A stretch of DNA of 64,000 bases from Hahella ganghwensis DSM 17046 (GCF_000376785.1 NZ_AQXX01000131.1:1-64000); one strand, 5' to 3'. Counted from the first letter of the stretch, positions 17,466-27,310 are shown. Notes: generated from the sequence alone by a model not told the origin. Program-made: numbers and translations.

Positions 17466-17550
17466 AGTTTTTCCCAGATTAACGAGTGATAGAAAGTCGC
17501 CGGATTAGATCATCAGGTAAAGATTTTCCAGTTTGCCTGTTGCGACAACG

Positions 17551-18288
17551 TTACTCCGCTTCCAACCCATAACGGACCAATATTTTGTGGTATTCAGGCG
17601 TTTTCTTAAATGCGGCCAAAGACTTACTGAAAATGGTCGGAAGCGACATTAACCGAGGTTGTCGGGAGAATAACAGATAAACTGGCGAAGGCTCAGCCAC
17701 ATAGTCGTCCATGGGTTTGATGCCCACAATTCCCATGTTGCTCAGCGCATGCAGCCCGACATAGCGATTCACAATGTAGTAATCCGCCCTGCCAGCACTC
17801 AGCGCCGCAAACCCCTGTTCAAAGGAGTCGACCGGAAGTTGTTCAATATTGGGATCTTCTTCAAGTGTTCCCACATAATTATATCCACGGTTGACGATCA
17901 GCCGTTTTCCTTTCAGAAGTTCATTGGTAATCGGTGCTGCGATATCGCAAGAGACACAAAACAATGTTGAAACGCTGTGACTCATAGGTTCGACGGGAAT
18001 ATAGAATGTGCGATCACGCTCTTCATTCGGACTGGCATCGAGTAGTACGTCAGCGAGCCCCTTCTCCACCATCTTCATGGCTCTTTTCCAGGGCACCAGC
18101 TTAAAGGTTACTTCATAACCCAACGATTCAAGAACCTGGGTGGCAGTCTCAACATCGAACCCCGGTTTGCCCTTCTCTCCGGTAACATAGGGAGGCCATA
18201 TATCGGAGACGATCAACAAACGCTGTGGAGATTCAGCACCCGCCAGCGTCGCCAGGCTCAGCAAGCAAATACATAACCACTTATTCAT
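17551..18288 (-). CDS. Solitary periplasmic amino-acid-binding-type protein (SBP family 3)
   Basis: This 245-residue protein has a signal peptide (MNKWLCICLLSLATLAGA) and a family-3 binding fold: RLLIVSDIWPPYVTGEKGKPG, then FDVETATQVLESLGYEV and FKLVPWKRAMKMVEKG. The start at 18288 puts the signal peptide at the N-terminus; the open frame extends 33 bases further. An AGGAG lies ten bases upstream. No permease or ATPase gene accompanies it, as is common for this subgroup, which may feed a shared transporter or a sensor. The ligand is unknown. Confidence 0.82.
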   Translation of the reverse strand: MNKWLCICLLSLATLAGAESPQRLLIVSDIWPPYVTGEKGKPGFDVETATQVLESLGYEVTFKLVPWKRAMKMVEKGLADVLLDASPNEERDRTFYIPVEPMSHSVSTLFCVSCDIAAPITNELLKGKRLIVNRGYNYVGTLEEDPNIEQLPVDSFEQGFAALSAGRADYYIVNRYVGLHALSNMGIVGIKPMDDYVAEPSPVYLLFSRQPRLMSLPTIFSKSLAAFKKTPEYHKILVRYGLEAE

Positions 18289-18394
18289 CTCCGCGCATCT
18301 CCTGACCATTTGTTTCCACAATGGCTCAACATCGGTTTTCCTGCTATGTTCCCTTTACCCTTACACAAGTTTGAATTACCCGTCCAGCATCGAC

Positions 18395-19237
18395 ATGCAA
18401 CAAAAAGTTAGCAAATTACTGAGCCTGCTATTGCCCGCCTTGATCGTTGTGGGATGTGCTACTTCGCCTTCGACAGATCCTCTGGCCCCTGACAAATCAA
18501 TGTCTCCGGATAAACCTATAACGCCGAGCCAACCAACAGTTCTGATGGGGGATACCTCCGCGGATAGCAGAGCACTTGGTCACGGACGCTGGTACCAAGC
18601 CTGCTTTCGAATGCCCATGAACGACGATGGAGAGGCGGACTTTACCACCGATTATATCCTGGCAGACAAAGTCGTTTCTCCTGTACTCCGACAGCATATC
18701 TCCCGACTACCTCTCTGGCGCTTCCATCGGCGGTCAGCAAGCGACAAATCCGGACATCAATTCAGTTTTATCTACTACACAGATGAGGCCACCCACAAAG
18801 AAATTTCCCGGGCATTTACGGATAACCCTGTACTGGCCCACCTGATCGATGAACAACATGTGCTACGCCTTATTCCGCAGTGTCGAGGTGGGAAAAACCG
18901 GCACAAGATCAACGCTGCCAGCGATCCCCACTGGGATCCGCTGCTCCAGAACGCATGGCCTTACTTCATCATGGGCGTCAGCGCTACCTGGCTAAACCTC
19001 ATACAGCAGGCCGACTTAATAATTACGGCTGGTGAGGATAACACTGAAACAGGGAACTCTGACAGTGATGTTACAATAAATAATAATGAGGATTCAGACC
19101 TTTACGCACACTATGAAAAAATAGAGCTCAAAGTGATTGAAAGCTGGCAGGAATATGGACAACACGCCTACTTCCATCATTTAAGTGCTTTATTCGGCTA
19201 CGAACCCGTAAAGTTTCGCAAATGGATAAAGTTCTGA
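18395..19237 (+). CDS. Lipoprotein of unknown function
   Basis: This 280-residue predicted lipoprotein has a signal sequence ending in VVGC with the lipid-bearing Cys at about residue 21, followed by a Ser/Pro/Asp-rich linker. The body (RWYQACFRMPMNDDGE, PLWRFHRRSASDKSGHQFSF) belongs to no family I recognise. The C-terminal third is acidic, then ends AHYEKIELKVIESWQEYGQH. I chose the ATG at 18395 because it fronts the signal peptide; a TTG at 18371 is also in frame. Neither has a good ribosome-binding site. It lies divergent from a binding-protein gene. Confidence 0.7.
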   Translation: MQQKVSKLLSLLLPALIVVGCATSPSTDPLAPDKSMSPDKPITPSQPTVLMGDTSADSRALGHGRWYQACFRMPMNDDGEADFTTDYILADKVVSPVLRQHISRLPLWRFHRRSASDKSGHQFSFIYYTDEATHKEISRAFTDNPVLAHLIDEQHVLRLIPQCRGGKNRHKINAASDPHWDPLLQNAWPYFIMGVSATWLNLIQQADLIITAGEDNTETGNSDSDVTINNNEDSDLYAHYEKIELKVIESWQEYGQHAYFHHLSALFGYEPVKFRKWIKF

Positions 19238-19311
19238 ATTGCCCGGAGACAAGTCTCCGTGACAGTGATGGATTTAAACTCAACAGATCGTCCACTTTAA
19301 GAGTTTAAGAC

Positions 19312-19959
19312 ATGGCGATTTTTATCTGGAAGGAAAGTTATCGTGTCGGTATCAAGGTGATAGACGAGCAACATAAAGTGCTCGTACGTATCATTAATGA
19401 ACTGGATGACCTGCTGAAAACAGATTTTTCAGCACCACATGCCCAGACGCTGTTTGGAGAACTGCTCGATTACACTAAATACCACTTCGCAACCGAAGAA
19501 AGACTGATGAAAGTCGGAGGATATCGTAAGTCAGCTCTGGACGCGCACCTCAAGCAGCACTACCAGTTCATTGACGAAATCCATTCTCTTAATAATGAAA
19601 ATATTCCCGTTACTGCCGATGAAGCCGAACTGGTGATGAGCTATCTCACCAACTGGCTGAAAAACCACATTCTGAAAGTAGACCGCCAACTGGCAAACTA
19701 TCTTCTGAAGCAGGAAAAAGCCTTGCCGGAAACCGGTCCACTCTTTATCCCGATTGATGAACTGGAGTCCCTTCATCAGTCTCTTGGGGAAGCCGTCAGT
19801 GAGCTGCGGCGCCAGTGTGATACAGATAAGGACTCCCCTTCTGCAAAGAAATCAGCGTCCGCCCTGGATAGCCTGAACAAAGCCAAATCCCTCATCAGAA
19901 AATCTACAGGGCTGATTGAACAGGCAGGCAGAACCCTGTCAGAATCAGAAGAAGACTAA
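19312..19959 (+). CDS. Bacteriohemerythrin with a C-terminal extension
   Basis: This 215-residue protein opens with a hemerythrin fold in which the di-iron ligands are visible: GIKVIDEQHKVLV, KYHFATEERLM, HLKQHYQFIDE and LKNHILKVDRQL. Hemerythrins bind oxygen reversibly and serve in oxygen storage, delivery or sensing. The core ends at about residue 135. The remaining 80 residues are a helical, Ser/Lys-rich tail (SLHQSLGEAVSELRRQ, LNKAKSLIRKSTGLIEQAG) with no recognised domain, longer than in single-domain bacteriohemerythrins. It is alone in its transcript, 75 bases after the lipoprotein gene. Confidence 0.9.
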   Translation: MAIFIWKESYRVGIKVIDEQHKVLVRIINELDDLLKTDFSAPHAQTLFGELLDYTKYHFATEERLMKVGGYRKSALDAHLKQHYQFIDEIHSLNNENIPVTADEAELVMSYLTNWLKNHILKVDRQLANYLLKQEKALPETGPLFIPIDELESLHQSLGEAVSELRRQCDTDKDSPSAKKSASALDSLNKAKSLIRKSTGLIEQAGRTLSESEED

Positions 19960-20009
19960 GGTCTGTTGTCCTATCGTAAAAAATCTCGGGAAACAGAACG
20001 GTAACCAAT

Positions 20010-20507
20010 ATGCTTTACTTTGCCTATGGCTCCAATCTTTACAGCAAGCGGATGAGCAGCCGATTAACCGGTATTACCCGAGTCGGGCCCCGCATGCTTC
20101 CCGGTTTTGAGCTGCGCTTCCACAAAGTCGGTTGGCGGGATAATTCCGCCAAGTGCGACGCCTTCAGAGCCGAAGGCACCCTGACCCCTCTATATGGCAT
20201 CCTCTACGACATTCCTGACCACCAAGTTGCGCTGCTGGACGATATTGAAGGCGTCGGCCAGGGTTACGATAGAGAGACTGTGCAACTATTCCATAGCAAT
20301 GTACAACCGGCAGAGGCCGCCCTCACGTATATCGCAACCCTGATAGACCCGACACTCAAACCCTACGATTGGTACCGGCACCATGTGATTGCGGGAGCTA
20401 GAGAAGGCGGTTTTCCGGCTGCCTATATCGAACGTATTTTGTGTGTGGAAGTCATGGAAGATATTGACCTGCAACGCGCGGAAAAAGAATGGTCCATCCA
20501 CCGTTAA
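20010..20507 (+). CDS. Gamma-glutamylcyclotransferase-like protein
   Basis: This 165-residue protein carries the signature YGSN at residues 6-9 (MLYFAYGSNLYSKRM) and an acidic residue near 79 in LLDDIEGVGQGYDRE, as in GGCT/AIG2-fold enzymes. These release 5-oxoproline from gamma-glutamyl compounds such as glutathione breakdown products. The family is broad, and the true substrate may be another gamma-glutamyl amine. The ATG at 20010 directly precedes the conserved strand, so the start is well fixed. Confidence 0.88.
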   Translation: MLYFAYGSNLYSKRMSSRLTGITRVGPRMLPGFELRFHKVGWRDNSAKCDAFRAEGTLTPLYGILYDIPDHQVALLDDIEGVGQGYDRETVQLFHSNVQPAEAALTYIATLIDPTLKPYDWYRHHVIAGAREGGFPAAYIERILCVEVMEDIDLQRAEKEWSIHR

Positions 20508-20537
20508 CAGATGTTCTCTTGCCGGAAATTTCGGACA

Positions 20538-21323
20538 CTAACGCATGTACTTTTCCAGAATCCTGTCATAGGTAGAAGCTTCGCCGTTCTGCCCGTCTGA
20601 TTTGAGAGCATCCAGCGCCTCCTGAAAGGCTTTTACAACCTCCTCCGAGGTATCTATATGAAAGGCGTAGAAATTATCTCCCGCTGACCCAAAGTTCCAT
20701 ACCACCTCAAACTCACTCGGGTTTGCTCCTTCCTGCTTCAATAACCAAAGCGCTGCCAGCTTTCCATAGGACCACATATCAATACGGCGGGAGGCCAGCA
20801 TACGCGCAGCGATATCCGGATAAGGAACAATCTGACGGCTGCTGGCCGGAACTTTGTGTTCGTCCAGCACCAGATCCGCGATATCACTCTTGATGGCCAC
20901 AACCGAATAGTCGGCAATATCTTCCACAGAGTTAATTTTCAGGTTCTGCTCTTTACGCGCCAACAAGACAATCGGTGATGCGGCAACCGGTCCGACCCAC
21001 TGTACGAGACCTTCCCTCCGCGGATTGCGCGTCATAACAAAGAGCACAGTATTCGGCACCGTCATGACCGTGTGGTAGCCTCGCGCCCAAGGGTGCACCA
21101 TCACATCGTCACGAGTCTTTCTTGACCCAAGCTTGATAAATATCTGCTCAAGTAGATCCACAGAAATCCCGGTCAACTGACCGTTTTCCAGATAGTTGAA
21201 TGGAGGGTAGTCTTCCGTCATAAAACGAAGACCTCTGGTGGGATCATCTGCGGCATATCCCGGACGGACCATCCACAGAACAGCCGTAACAGCTATCAAC
21301 AATGTGATTGCCTTGATTTGCAT
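20538..21323 (-). CDS. Solitary periplasmic binding protein (SBP family 3), tandem copy A
   Basis: This 261-residue protein has a signal peptide ending in PGYAA and a family-3 binding fold (LRFMTEDYPPFNYLENGQLT, GISVDLLEQIFIKLG). It is clearly a paralogue of the next upstream gene: shared blocks include HPWARGY, PNTVLF, WVGPVAA, YPDIAARML and FGSAG. No transporter genes accompany either copy. The segment MVHPWARGYHTVM followed by PNTVLFVMTRNPRRE is typical of a subgroup often found as lone proteins in marine Gammaproteobacteria. Confidence 0.85.
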   Translation of the reverse strand: MQIKAITLLIAVTAVLWMVRPGYAADDPTRGLRFMTEDYPPFNYLENGQLTGISVDLLEQIFIKLGSRKTRDDVMVHPWARGYHTVMTVPNTVLFVMTRNPRREGLVQWVGPVAASPIVLLARKEQNLKINSVEDIADYSVVAIKSDIADLVLDEHKVPASSRQIVPYPDIAARMLASRRIDMWSYGKLAALWLLKQEGANPSEFEVVWNFGSAGDNFYAFHIDTSEEVVKAFQEALDALKSDGQNGEASTYDRILEKYMR

Positions 21324-21569
21324 CTGGCGTCCTCAACTACCACGATCCCTGTTTTCACAGAGGCCCACTCACCCGAACAGCCCTGGCAGATGTCAAAGCC
21401 TGTCTATCGGGGCACTTGAGATCCGGTGCTACGGCGGGAGCCCGTATAGCGACATCAACTCGACATCACAGTACTTTTACTATTAACCAATATCTCTTGC
21501 GTTTACCATTATTCTCAGTGTTAACCGACTTTAGATTGCCGTCAACCAAGTCCCTCAAGACAAGCATTA

Positions 21570-22367
21570 TCATTCCACATAGGACCTCAGAATAGCATCG
21601 TAAACTGAGCGGCCATCTTCCCTCTGTTCTGCTTTGAGTGTATCCAGCGCCGACTGGAATAACAGCAGAATGCTGTCGGGGGTGTCCCGATGGAAAGCGA
21701 AATAAAGATCACCGGCAGATCCAAAGCTCCAGACGGGTTCGAAATCCTGAGGCTGCGCGCCCTGCTGTTTCAACAACCAGAGAGCGGTTCTCTGACCATA
21801 GGACCATAAATCAATGCGGCCGAATATCAGCATTCTTGCCGCAATATCCGGGTGTGATACCGTTTGCCGGATATTATTGGGAACTTTATAGGTATTCAGC
21901 ATTAACTCACCCATATCACTTCCCACAGCGACAACCGAAAGGCCATTAAGATCGGATAACTGCTGAACTTCGAAGTTGCGTTTTTTCCGCGCCATAAGAA
22001 CGACTGGGGCAGTAGCAACAGGCCCGACCCAGCGAAAAAGATCTTCCCGATCCGGGCTTCGGCGGGTACTGAACAGGACGGTATTCGGTTCATTGAGGAC
22101 CGTGCGATATCCTCTCGCCCAGGGATGCAGTTCGATATCTTTTCTGCGTTTTCGGGATCCAATACGACGAAACATTTCCTCCAGAATCTCAACAGAACTC
22201 CCGGTTAACTGATCATTGTCAACGTAGTTGTAGGGAGGTGAGTTCTCTGTAATAAACCTGAGACTCGCCGCAGGATCCGCCGCCTGACCTGAACTGCTGA
22301 GTGTCAACAACAGCGCCAGCAGCCAACCCAACCGGGGAATATTTTCGTGACTACTCATCTGAATCAT
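21570..22367 (-). CDS. Solitary periplasmic binding protein (SBP family 3), tandem copy B
   Basis: This 265-residue paralogue of the preceding protein has a signal peptide ending in SSGQAA. It shares LRFITENSPPYNYVDNDQLT, HPWARGYRTVL, PNTVLFSTRRSPDRE, FRWVGPVATAPVVLMARK and HPDIAARML with copy A, so the pair arose by duplication. The ligand pocket residues differ around RKRRKDIEL. ATGs at 22367 and 22358 are both possible starts; neither has a clear ribosome-binding site. A 246-base spacer separates the copies, so each may have its own promoter. Confidence 0.84.
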   Translation of the reverse strand: MIQMSSHENIPRLGWLLALLLTLSSSGQAADPAASLRFITENSPPYNYVDNDQLTGSSVEILEEMFRRIGSRKRRKDIELHPWARGYRTVLNEPNTVLFSTRRSPDREDLFRWVGPVATAPVVLMARKKRNFEVQQLSDLNGLSVVAVGSDMGELMLNTYKVPNNIRQTVSHPDIAARMLIFGRIDLWSYGQRTALWLLKQQGAQPQDFEPVWSFGSAGDLYFAFHRDTPDSILLLFQSALDTLKAEQREDGRSVYDAILRSYVE

Positions 22368-22606
22368 CTATTAACGTAAAGAAACCGGCACAACACCGGG
22401 CGCGACCTGCACTTACTTCAGTATTGTGCCAGCCACAACATCCGTCAACCAGCAGTATATACCGGCATAGTACTGGGCCAGCCGCCCCCCGGATTCACAA
22501 CTCTGGTGGACATGCCTTGCGTTACACGTCGAGGTCGCTAGACTATCGGAAAATTTGATTTACAGAGGGGTATCCCGCCCCAAACCGACGTCGGATTCTC
22601 TATTCC

Positions 22607-23275
22607 ATGAAATTATTACCCCACATAGAAGTAAACCCTGAAGAACCTGTTCAAAGCACCGTTATCTGGTTACATGGTCTCGGAGCTGACGGTAATGACT
22701 TCGCCCCTATCGTTCCCGAACTCCGCCTTCCGGCAGAATTGGGTATACGCTTCATTTTTCCTCACGCGCCCAGCATGCCAGTGACGGTCAACGGCGGTTA
22801 TGTCATGCCGGCCTGGTACGACATTCTGGAAATGAGTATTGATCGCAAAATCGATACTGAACAGTTGCTTAAATCTGCGGAAGCCATCGAGGCCTTTATT
22901 GATCGTGAAATCGAGCGAGGAGTACCCGCACATCGTATTGTCATTGCGGGCTTTTCACAGGGCGGAGCCGTGGCTTACCAAGTCGCATTCGGCGGTCGCC
23001 ATACTCTGGCCGGCGTCATGGCGTTGTCCACTTACTTTGCCACCAGCGATACCATCCACTTCACCCGCGAAGATGCAGATTTTCCGGTTCTGGTCTGTCA
23101 TGGCACTCTGGACCCAGTGGTGCCTGAAGCGCTGGGGCAGAAGGCCTGTGAACAACTGAAATCCCGAGGTTTCCAACCCAGGTACCTGACATATCCCATG
23201 GAGCACCAGGTCTGTATGGAAGAAATCAACGACATCAGTCTGTGGCTGAGGGAGACCCTGTCCTTTGAGGTATAA
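22607..23275 (+). CDS. Carboxylesterase / lysophospholipase-like hydrolase
   Basis: This 222-residue cytoplasmic alpha/beta hydrolase of the Abhydrolase_2 (EstB / acyl-protein thioesterase-like) family has TVIWLHGLGADGNDFAPIVP for the oxyanion hole, GFSQGG with the nucleophile Ser near 116, GTLDPVVP with Asp near 168, and MEHQVC with His near 200. The catalytic triad is complete. It would cleave short-chain esters or lysophospholipids. Its last bases overlap the possible start of the next gene, suggesting co-transcription. Confidence 0.92.
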   Translation: MKLLPHIEVNPEEPVQSTVIWLHGLGADGNDFAPIVPELRLPAELGIRFIFPHAPSMPVTVNGGYVMPAWYDILEMSIDRKIDTEQLLKSAEAIEAFIDREIERGVPAHRIVIAGFSQGGAVAYQVAFGGRHTLAGVMALSTYFATSDTIHFTREDADFPVLVCHGTLDPVVPEALGQKACEQLKSRGFQPRYLTYPMEHQVCMEEINDISLWLRETLSFEV

Positions 23276-23285
23276 GGTAGGTCAT

Positions 23286-24122
23286 TTGTCTTTGGGATGG
23301 CGTATTGCCGTGACGGTGAGCGCCATTCTCTTCTGTCACATCGCGATGGCTGCAACCGATACCTGTAGCCCAATGGCGCGAACTCCGCTGGAGCGCTTGT
23401 ATTGCCAGATTGTCCAGAAAGGCGAAGGAAGATCACTTCCAGCACTGGAAGACTTCAGACGCAATACTCCGCAAATTCAGTCACTATTACTCAAACGCCC
23501 CGCCCAAAAGCTGGGACTGACATTACCGGAAGCTTCCAGTAACACTCCTGCGTCTGCTAACAAGGAACAGAAAGAGAAAACCACGCCAAAACGCCAGTCC
23601 GCTCTCACCCAGAAACCAGAACCACAAAAGAGTCGGCAGAATGCAGGCACCCCGGAAGCCAATCAGTGCAAATTAAACAATCGCTCGATTAACTGCCCAG
23701 GTGAGACCTATCGATTGGTAGAAAACCTTCCCAACAGCGCTCTGGCACCGATCGCACTGACAGATGCGAACAAGCTGCAACTACCGGGCTGGCATAGCGG
23801 TCTGGAAACGACGGAGCGTGAATACCTGACCTCAGCCTATCGGATTTACGTTGATAAAATGCTGCAGATCGGTCTGGGTGCCGCCACGATGAGCTTTACC
23901 CGCTTCTACCATAATTATCAGGACTCTAAGGAGCAAAACACCAACTTCCGCAAGCGGTTTGCAGATATGTATGAGTATCTCAAGAAAGACAAACTGACAA
24001 TGTCGACACCGAAGCGTCTGGTCGATGGTGTACCGGAAGGGATCAACTTTTGTGACTATCTGAAAAAAGACCTGATTGTCTGCGACAACGGCTTTCACAA
24101 TTGGCTGTACCTGGCTGACTGA
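23286..24122 (+). CDS. Exported protein of unknown function
   Basis: This protein of about 278 residues has a signal peptide (TVSAILFCHIAMAA) and a Lys/Gln/Pro-rich middle. The C-terminal region reads LTSAYRIYVDKMLQIGLGAA and SFTRFYHNYQD, with two Cys pairs elsewhere. I do not recognise the family. The start is unclear: a TTG at 23286 has AAGG eight bases upstream, while an in-frame TTG at 23265 lies inside the esterase gene. No ATG is available before the signal peptide. It follows the esterase directly and probably shares its mRNA. Confidence 0.66.
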   Translation: MSLGWRIAVTVSAILFCHIAMAATDTCSPMARTPLERLYCQIVQKGEGRSLPALEDFRRNTPQIQSLLLKRPAQKLGLTLPEASSNTPASANKEQKEKTTPKRQSALTQKPEPQKSRQNAGTPEANQCKLNNRSINCPGETYRLVENLPNSALAPIALTDANKLQLPGWHSGLETTEREYLTSAYRIYVDKMLQIGLGAATMSFTRFYHNYQDSKEQNTNFRKRFADMYEYLKKDKLTMSTPKRLVDGVPEGINFCDYLKKDLIVCDNGFHNWLYLAD

Positions 24123-24437
24123 TACTTTCAGCCTGTACAAACTGGGATGCACGTTTAAAAACCACAACATCAGGCGGCCGGCATTGGGGGACCTGGATTG
24201 GCCACTTTGCCTTTAGGGGGCGAGTATGCCAGTCCGCAGTCCCCCATCCCGGCCTAATTACTGAATATACTCGCTGTCAGTCATTTATCAAGTCCCGGCC
24301 GGAGACAACCGGGTAGTGAATGCAACTGACGTGAAGTTCATCACTAATGATCATCGGCGCGGTTGACCCCCACCACGAGGCTATTCAGACTGTTGTGTTT
24401 TTCATAACGCGTGCGCCTTAACAGGACATAAGCGCCT
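24123..24437. other. 315-base gap with no gene seen
   Basis: The spacer lies between convergent genes. It contains G- and C-rich runs (GGGGG near 24216, CCCCC near 24242) that could pair, but there is no clean stem followed by T residues and no credible ORF. Confidence 0.45.
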
Positions 24438-25148
24438 TCAGGACTTCAGCTCAATCCAGACCGCCCTGGCCGCACCGCACAATTCACCGTGAGCATTGAA
24501 CACAGCGGTACCGGCATAATTCTTTCTTCCGTCAACACCCAGGTTCCAGCCCATCACCACACACTCTTCCCCCACCTGGGGATGGCGCTGAATATCACCG
24601 GTAAATGACCCCAGAACCAACACTTTATCCGGCCCGAAATTCAAGGCGAAAGCACCGGTACAATCCAATGCAGCCCAGAGCATTTCAGAAGGAATTTCGC
24701 CCTTGTCATCAATCAGGGACGCATCCGGAATCCAGGTGGCAGCCACCACTTCAGGGCGAGCCCCGCGTCCGGGAAATATTCTAAGACCATCTCCGGCATT
24801 ACGTTCCGGACCGCAAACAAAGCACTGGGGAAACGGGTGATAGCGATAACCGGTAAAGTGGGTTGACGCCTCTCGGGCCTCTTCCACAGTTAAAATATCG
24901 GGAATATCGAGCTCAAGTCGGGCCGGACTGGCTGAGGCAATCACCTGCTCGCCTTCCATTAGATGTACGCGGCCTTCATTGTCTTTCCACACATCCAGCA
25001 TCCGGTCCAGTGGTGGCGGTGCTGCCAGACGAACTTCTGCGGAATCGCCGCAGTATCGGGCTAACAGTCCGCTGACATAGCCACCATTTCCCGAGCCCGG
25101 CGGGCCGCAGAAACGCTGCTTCACCATGACAGTATCGATCTTGTTCAT
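24438..25148 (-). CDS. Thioesterase-like (hotdog-type) protein
   Basis: This 236-residue soluble protein contains RFCGPPGSGNGGYVSGLLA near the start and FPQCFVCGPERNAGDGLRIF in the middle, patterns I associate with acyl-CoA thioesterase-like proteins of the two-hotdog kind. LWAALDCTGAFAL and VLGSFTGDIQRHPQVGEEC follow. The substrate is unknown. GGAAAG precedes the ATG at 25148. The gene lies 42 bases after recQ on the same strand and could be read from it. Confidence 0.6.
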   Translation of the reverse strand: MNKIDTVMVKQRFCGPPGSGNGGYVSGLLARYCGDSAEVRLAAPPPLDRMLDVWKDNEGRVHLMEGEQVIASASPARLELDIPDILTVEEAREASTHFTGYRYHPFPQCFVCGPERNAGDGLRIFPGRGARPEVVAATWIPDASLIDDKGEIPSEMLWAALDCTGAFALNFGPDKVLVLGSFTGDIQRHPQVGEECVVMGWNLGVDGRKNYAGTAVFNAHGELCGAARAVWIELKS

Positions 25149-25190
25149 CGTGTTTCTTTCCCTGTATCCGTTATTGTTCTGATAGTTTAT

Positions 25191-27032
25191 TTATTCCATC
25201 TCTTCGTTGGAGACGGACGCATCCATGGACATGAACGATTGCTCAATGGCATCAATAAACGCCTGACCAAAGCGATCCAGCTTGGCCTGGCCAACACCTG
25301 AAATATCTGCCATCTCATTCTTGCTGGTCGGCTTCAGTTCGACCATCTGCAGCAATGTACTGTCATGAAATATCACATAGGGCGGTACATTCTGCTCGCT
25401 CGCCAGACGCTTGCGGCACTCTCTCAGAGTTTCCCACAAAACCTCATCTGCCGGCGACAATTCAATATCCCGGCGAACAGCACTTTTGCCCTTGCGGACC
25501 ACCTTTTCCACCACATCTTCACGCAATTCAAGCGTGATATCTCCCCTCAACAAAGGTCTGCTGGCTTCTGTCAGGCGCAGGGCTCCGAAACGTTCGGCAT
25601 CGGCAAACACATACCCCTGAACCAGTAACTGTCGCAAAACCGATTGCCACTGAGAAGCTGTTCTATCCTGCCCAATGCCAAAGGTGCTAAGCGTCTCATG
25701 GCCATGCTGTCGGACCTTTTCATTTTCTTTTCCCAGCAGCACGTCAATCACGTGACTGGCACCAAACCTTTGCCCGGTGCGATAAATCGTTGATAACAGC
25801 TTCTGGGCGGCCTCAGTACCATCCCAGGTACGTGGAGGGCTGAGGCAGACATCACAGTTGCCACATTCATCAGGCGCTTCCTGGTCAAAATAGGCCAGCA
25901 ATGCCTTGCGGCGGCAGCGGGTCACCTCACACCACCCCAGGAGCCGGTTTAACTTCTGTCTTTCAAAACGTTTCATCTCATCGCTGAGATTAGAGCTGTC
26001 CACCATTTGCCCCAGCCGCACCACATCCTGCAATCCATAGACCATCCATGCCTCAGACGGAGCACCATCGCGCCCCGCACGACCGGTTTCCTGATAATAG
26101 GATTCTACGCTTTTCGGAAGGTCCAGGTGCGCGACAAAGCGTACATCCGGTTTATCAATGCCCATTCCAAAGGCAATAGTGGCCACAATAATGATGCCCT
26201 CTTCCCGCAGGAATCGCTGTTGGTGGTGAGCGCGCAGTTCAGCAGGCAAACCGGCATGATATGGCAGGGCCTGATACCCCTGCTTGCTTAACCAGTCAGA
26301 TGTGCTTTCCGTTTTATTCCGGGACATGCAATACACGATGCCAGCCTCTCCCGCATGCCCCTGCAGAAAACGTAATAACTGACGCCGGGCATCCTGTTTG
26401 GGTGAAACCAAATAACGAATATTGGGGCGGTCGAATCCACCAATCAGCACTTCCGGCTGATGCAACTGCAAGCGTTCAACAATCTCTGCCCGGGTACGTC
26501 CGTCGGCGGTGGCAGTCAATGCAATCAGGGGAATATCGGGAAACCTCTGCTTGAGTTGCCCCAGCCCCAGATAGTCCTGTCTGAAATCATGCCCCCATTG
26601 GGAGACACAGTGCGCTTCATCGACGGCGAACAGAGCAATATCCAGGTTTTCCAGCAATGCCAGCGTAGCAGGCTGCAATAGCCGTTCGGGAGCCACATAC
26701 AGCAATTTGATATCCCCATCCCGGAGGCGCTGGCTGATCGCGGATTGCTGTTGAAGAGACAGCGTGGAATTCAGAAATTCCGCCTCGACCCCGAGTTGCT
26801 GTAACGCAGACACCTGATCTTCCATCAGGGCGATCAGCGGGGATACCACGATCCCGACCCCTTCTCTTACCAAGGAAGGAATCTGATAACACAGGGATTT
26901 TCCGCCACCGGTCGGCATGATCACCAGGGCATCCCGGTCTGCCAGTGTGGCCTCAATAGCTGCGGTTTGTTCGCCGCGGAAGTCGTTATATCCATATAAA
27001 TTGCGCAGAACTGCGCGAGCTTCGTCCATCAT
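25191..27032 (-). CDS. recQ: ATP-dependent DNA helicase RecQ
   Basis: This 3'-5' DNA helicase of about 613 residues acts in recombination and fork repair. Visible parts are [13 protein letters not shown], Walker [13 protein letters not shown] near 45, [19 protein letters not shown] near 139, helicase motif VI in [12 protein letters not shown], a zinc site ([19 protein letters not shown]), the RQC winged helix, and a C-terminal HRDC domain ([20 protein letters not shown]). The start at 27032 (MMDEARAVL) matches the family length of about 609. The frame stays open 198 bases further upstream through a pentapeptide-repeat stretch, so a longer N-terminus is possible. Confidence 0.93.
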   Translation of the reverse strand: MMDEARAVLRNLYGYNDFRGEQTAAIEATLADRDALVIMPTGGGKSLCYQIPSLVREGVGIVVSPLIALMEDQVSALQQLGVEAEFLNSTLSLQQQSAISQRLRDGDIKLLYVAPERLLQPATLALLENLDIALFAVDEAHCVSQWGHDFRQDYLGLGQLKQRFPDIPLIALTATADGRTRAEIVERLQLHQPEVLIGGFDRPNIRYLVSPKQDARRQLLRFLQGHAGEAGIVYCMSRNKTESTSDWLSKQGYQALPYHAGLPAELRAHHQQRFLREEGIIIVATIAFGMGIDKPDVRFVAHLDLPKSVESYYQETGRAGRDGAPSEAWMVYGLQDVVRLGQMVDSSNLSDEMKRFERQKLNRLLGWCEVTRCRRKALLAYFDQEAPDECGNCDVCLSPPRTWDGTEAAQKLLSTIYRTGQRFGASHVIDVLLGKENEKVRQHGHETLSTFGIGQDRTASQWQSVLRQLLVQGYVFADAERFGALRLTEASRPLLRGDITLELREDVVEKVVRKGKSAVRRDIELSPADEVLWETLRECRKRLASEQNVPPYVIFHDSTLLQMVELKPTSKNEMADISGVGQAKLDRFGQAFIDAIEQSFMSMDASVSNEEME

Positions 27033-27044
27033 TGCTCGACTCTT

Positions 27045-27119
27045 TGAAGTTTCAAATTGGGTAATTTCAGCTTGGTCTGTTGCAGATTGGATAGTTCCAG
27101 ATTGTGAGGTAGCTGATTG
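27045..27119 (-). repeat. Five degenerate 15-bp tandem units upstream of recQ
   Basis: Reading the minus strand, the units are CAATCAGCTACCTCA, CAATCTGGAACTATC, CAATCTGCAACAGAC, CAAGCTGAAATTACC and CAATTTGAAACTTCA. In the recQ frame they read [20 protein letters not shown] and QFETS. The phase is kept across all five and there is no stop, which hints that they are translated as an N-terminal extension. Confidence 0.75.
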
Positions 27120-27310
27120 CAAACAGGTGTCCGGGGTCGACTTAAACATGGCGGCCATTCTGGGATTATTGATGTTTCGGCATCGCACCCTAACAAACCA
27201 CAATTCCAATCGCGAGGTTTTCCGGTACACACAGCCACGACCGATTATATCGGTTTGAGCAACATATTAAAAAAGTCTGGAAAAAATGAAATTGAAAAGC
27301 CGTGAGGAAA

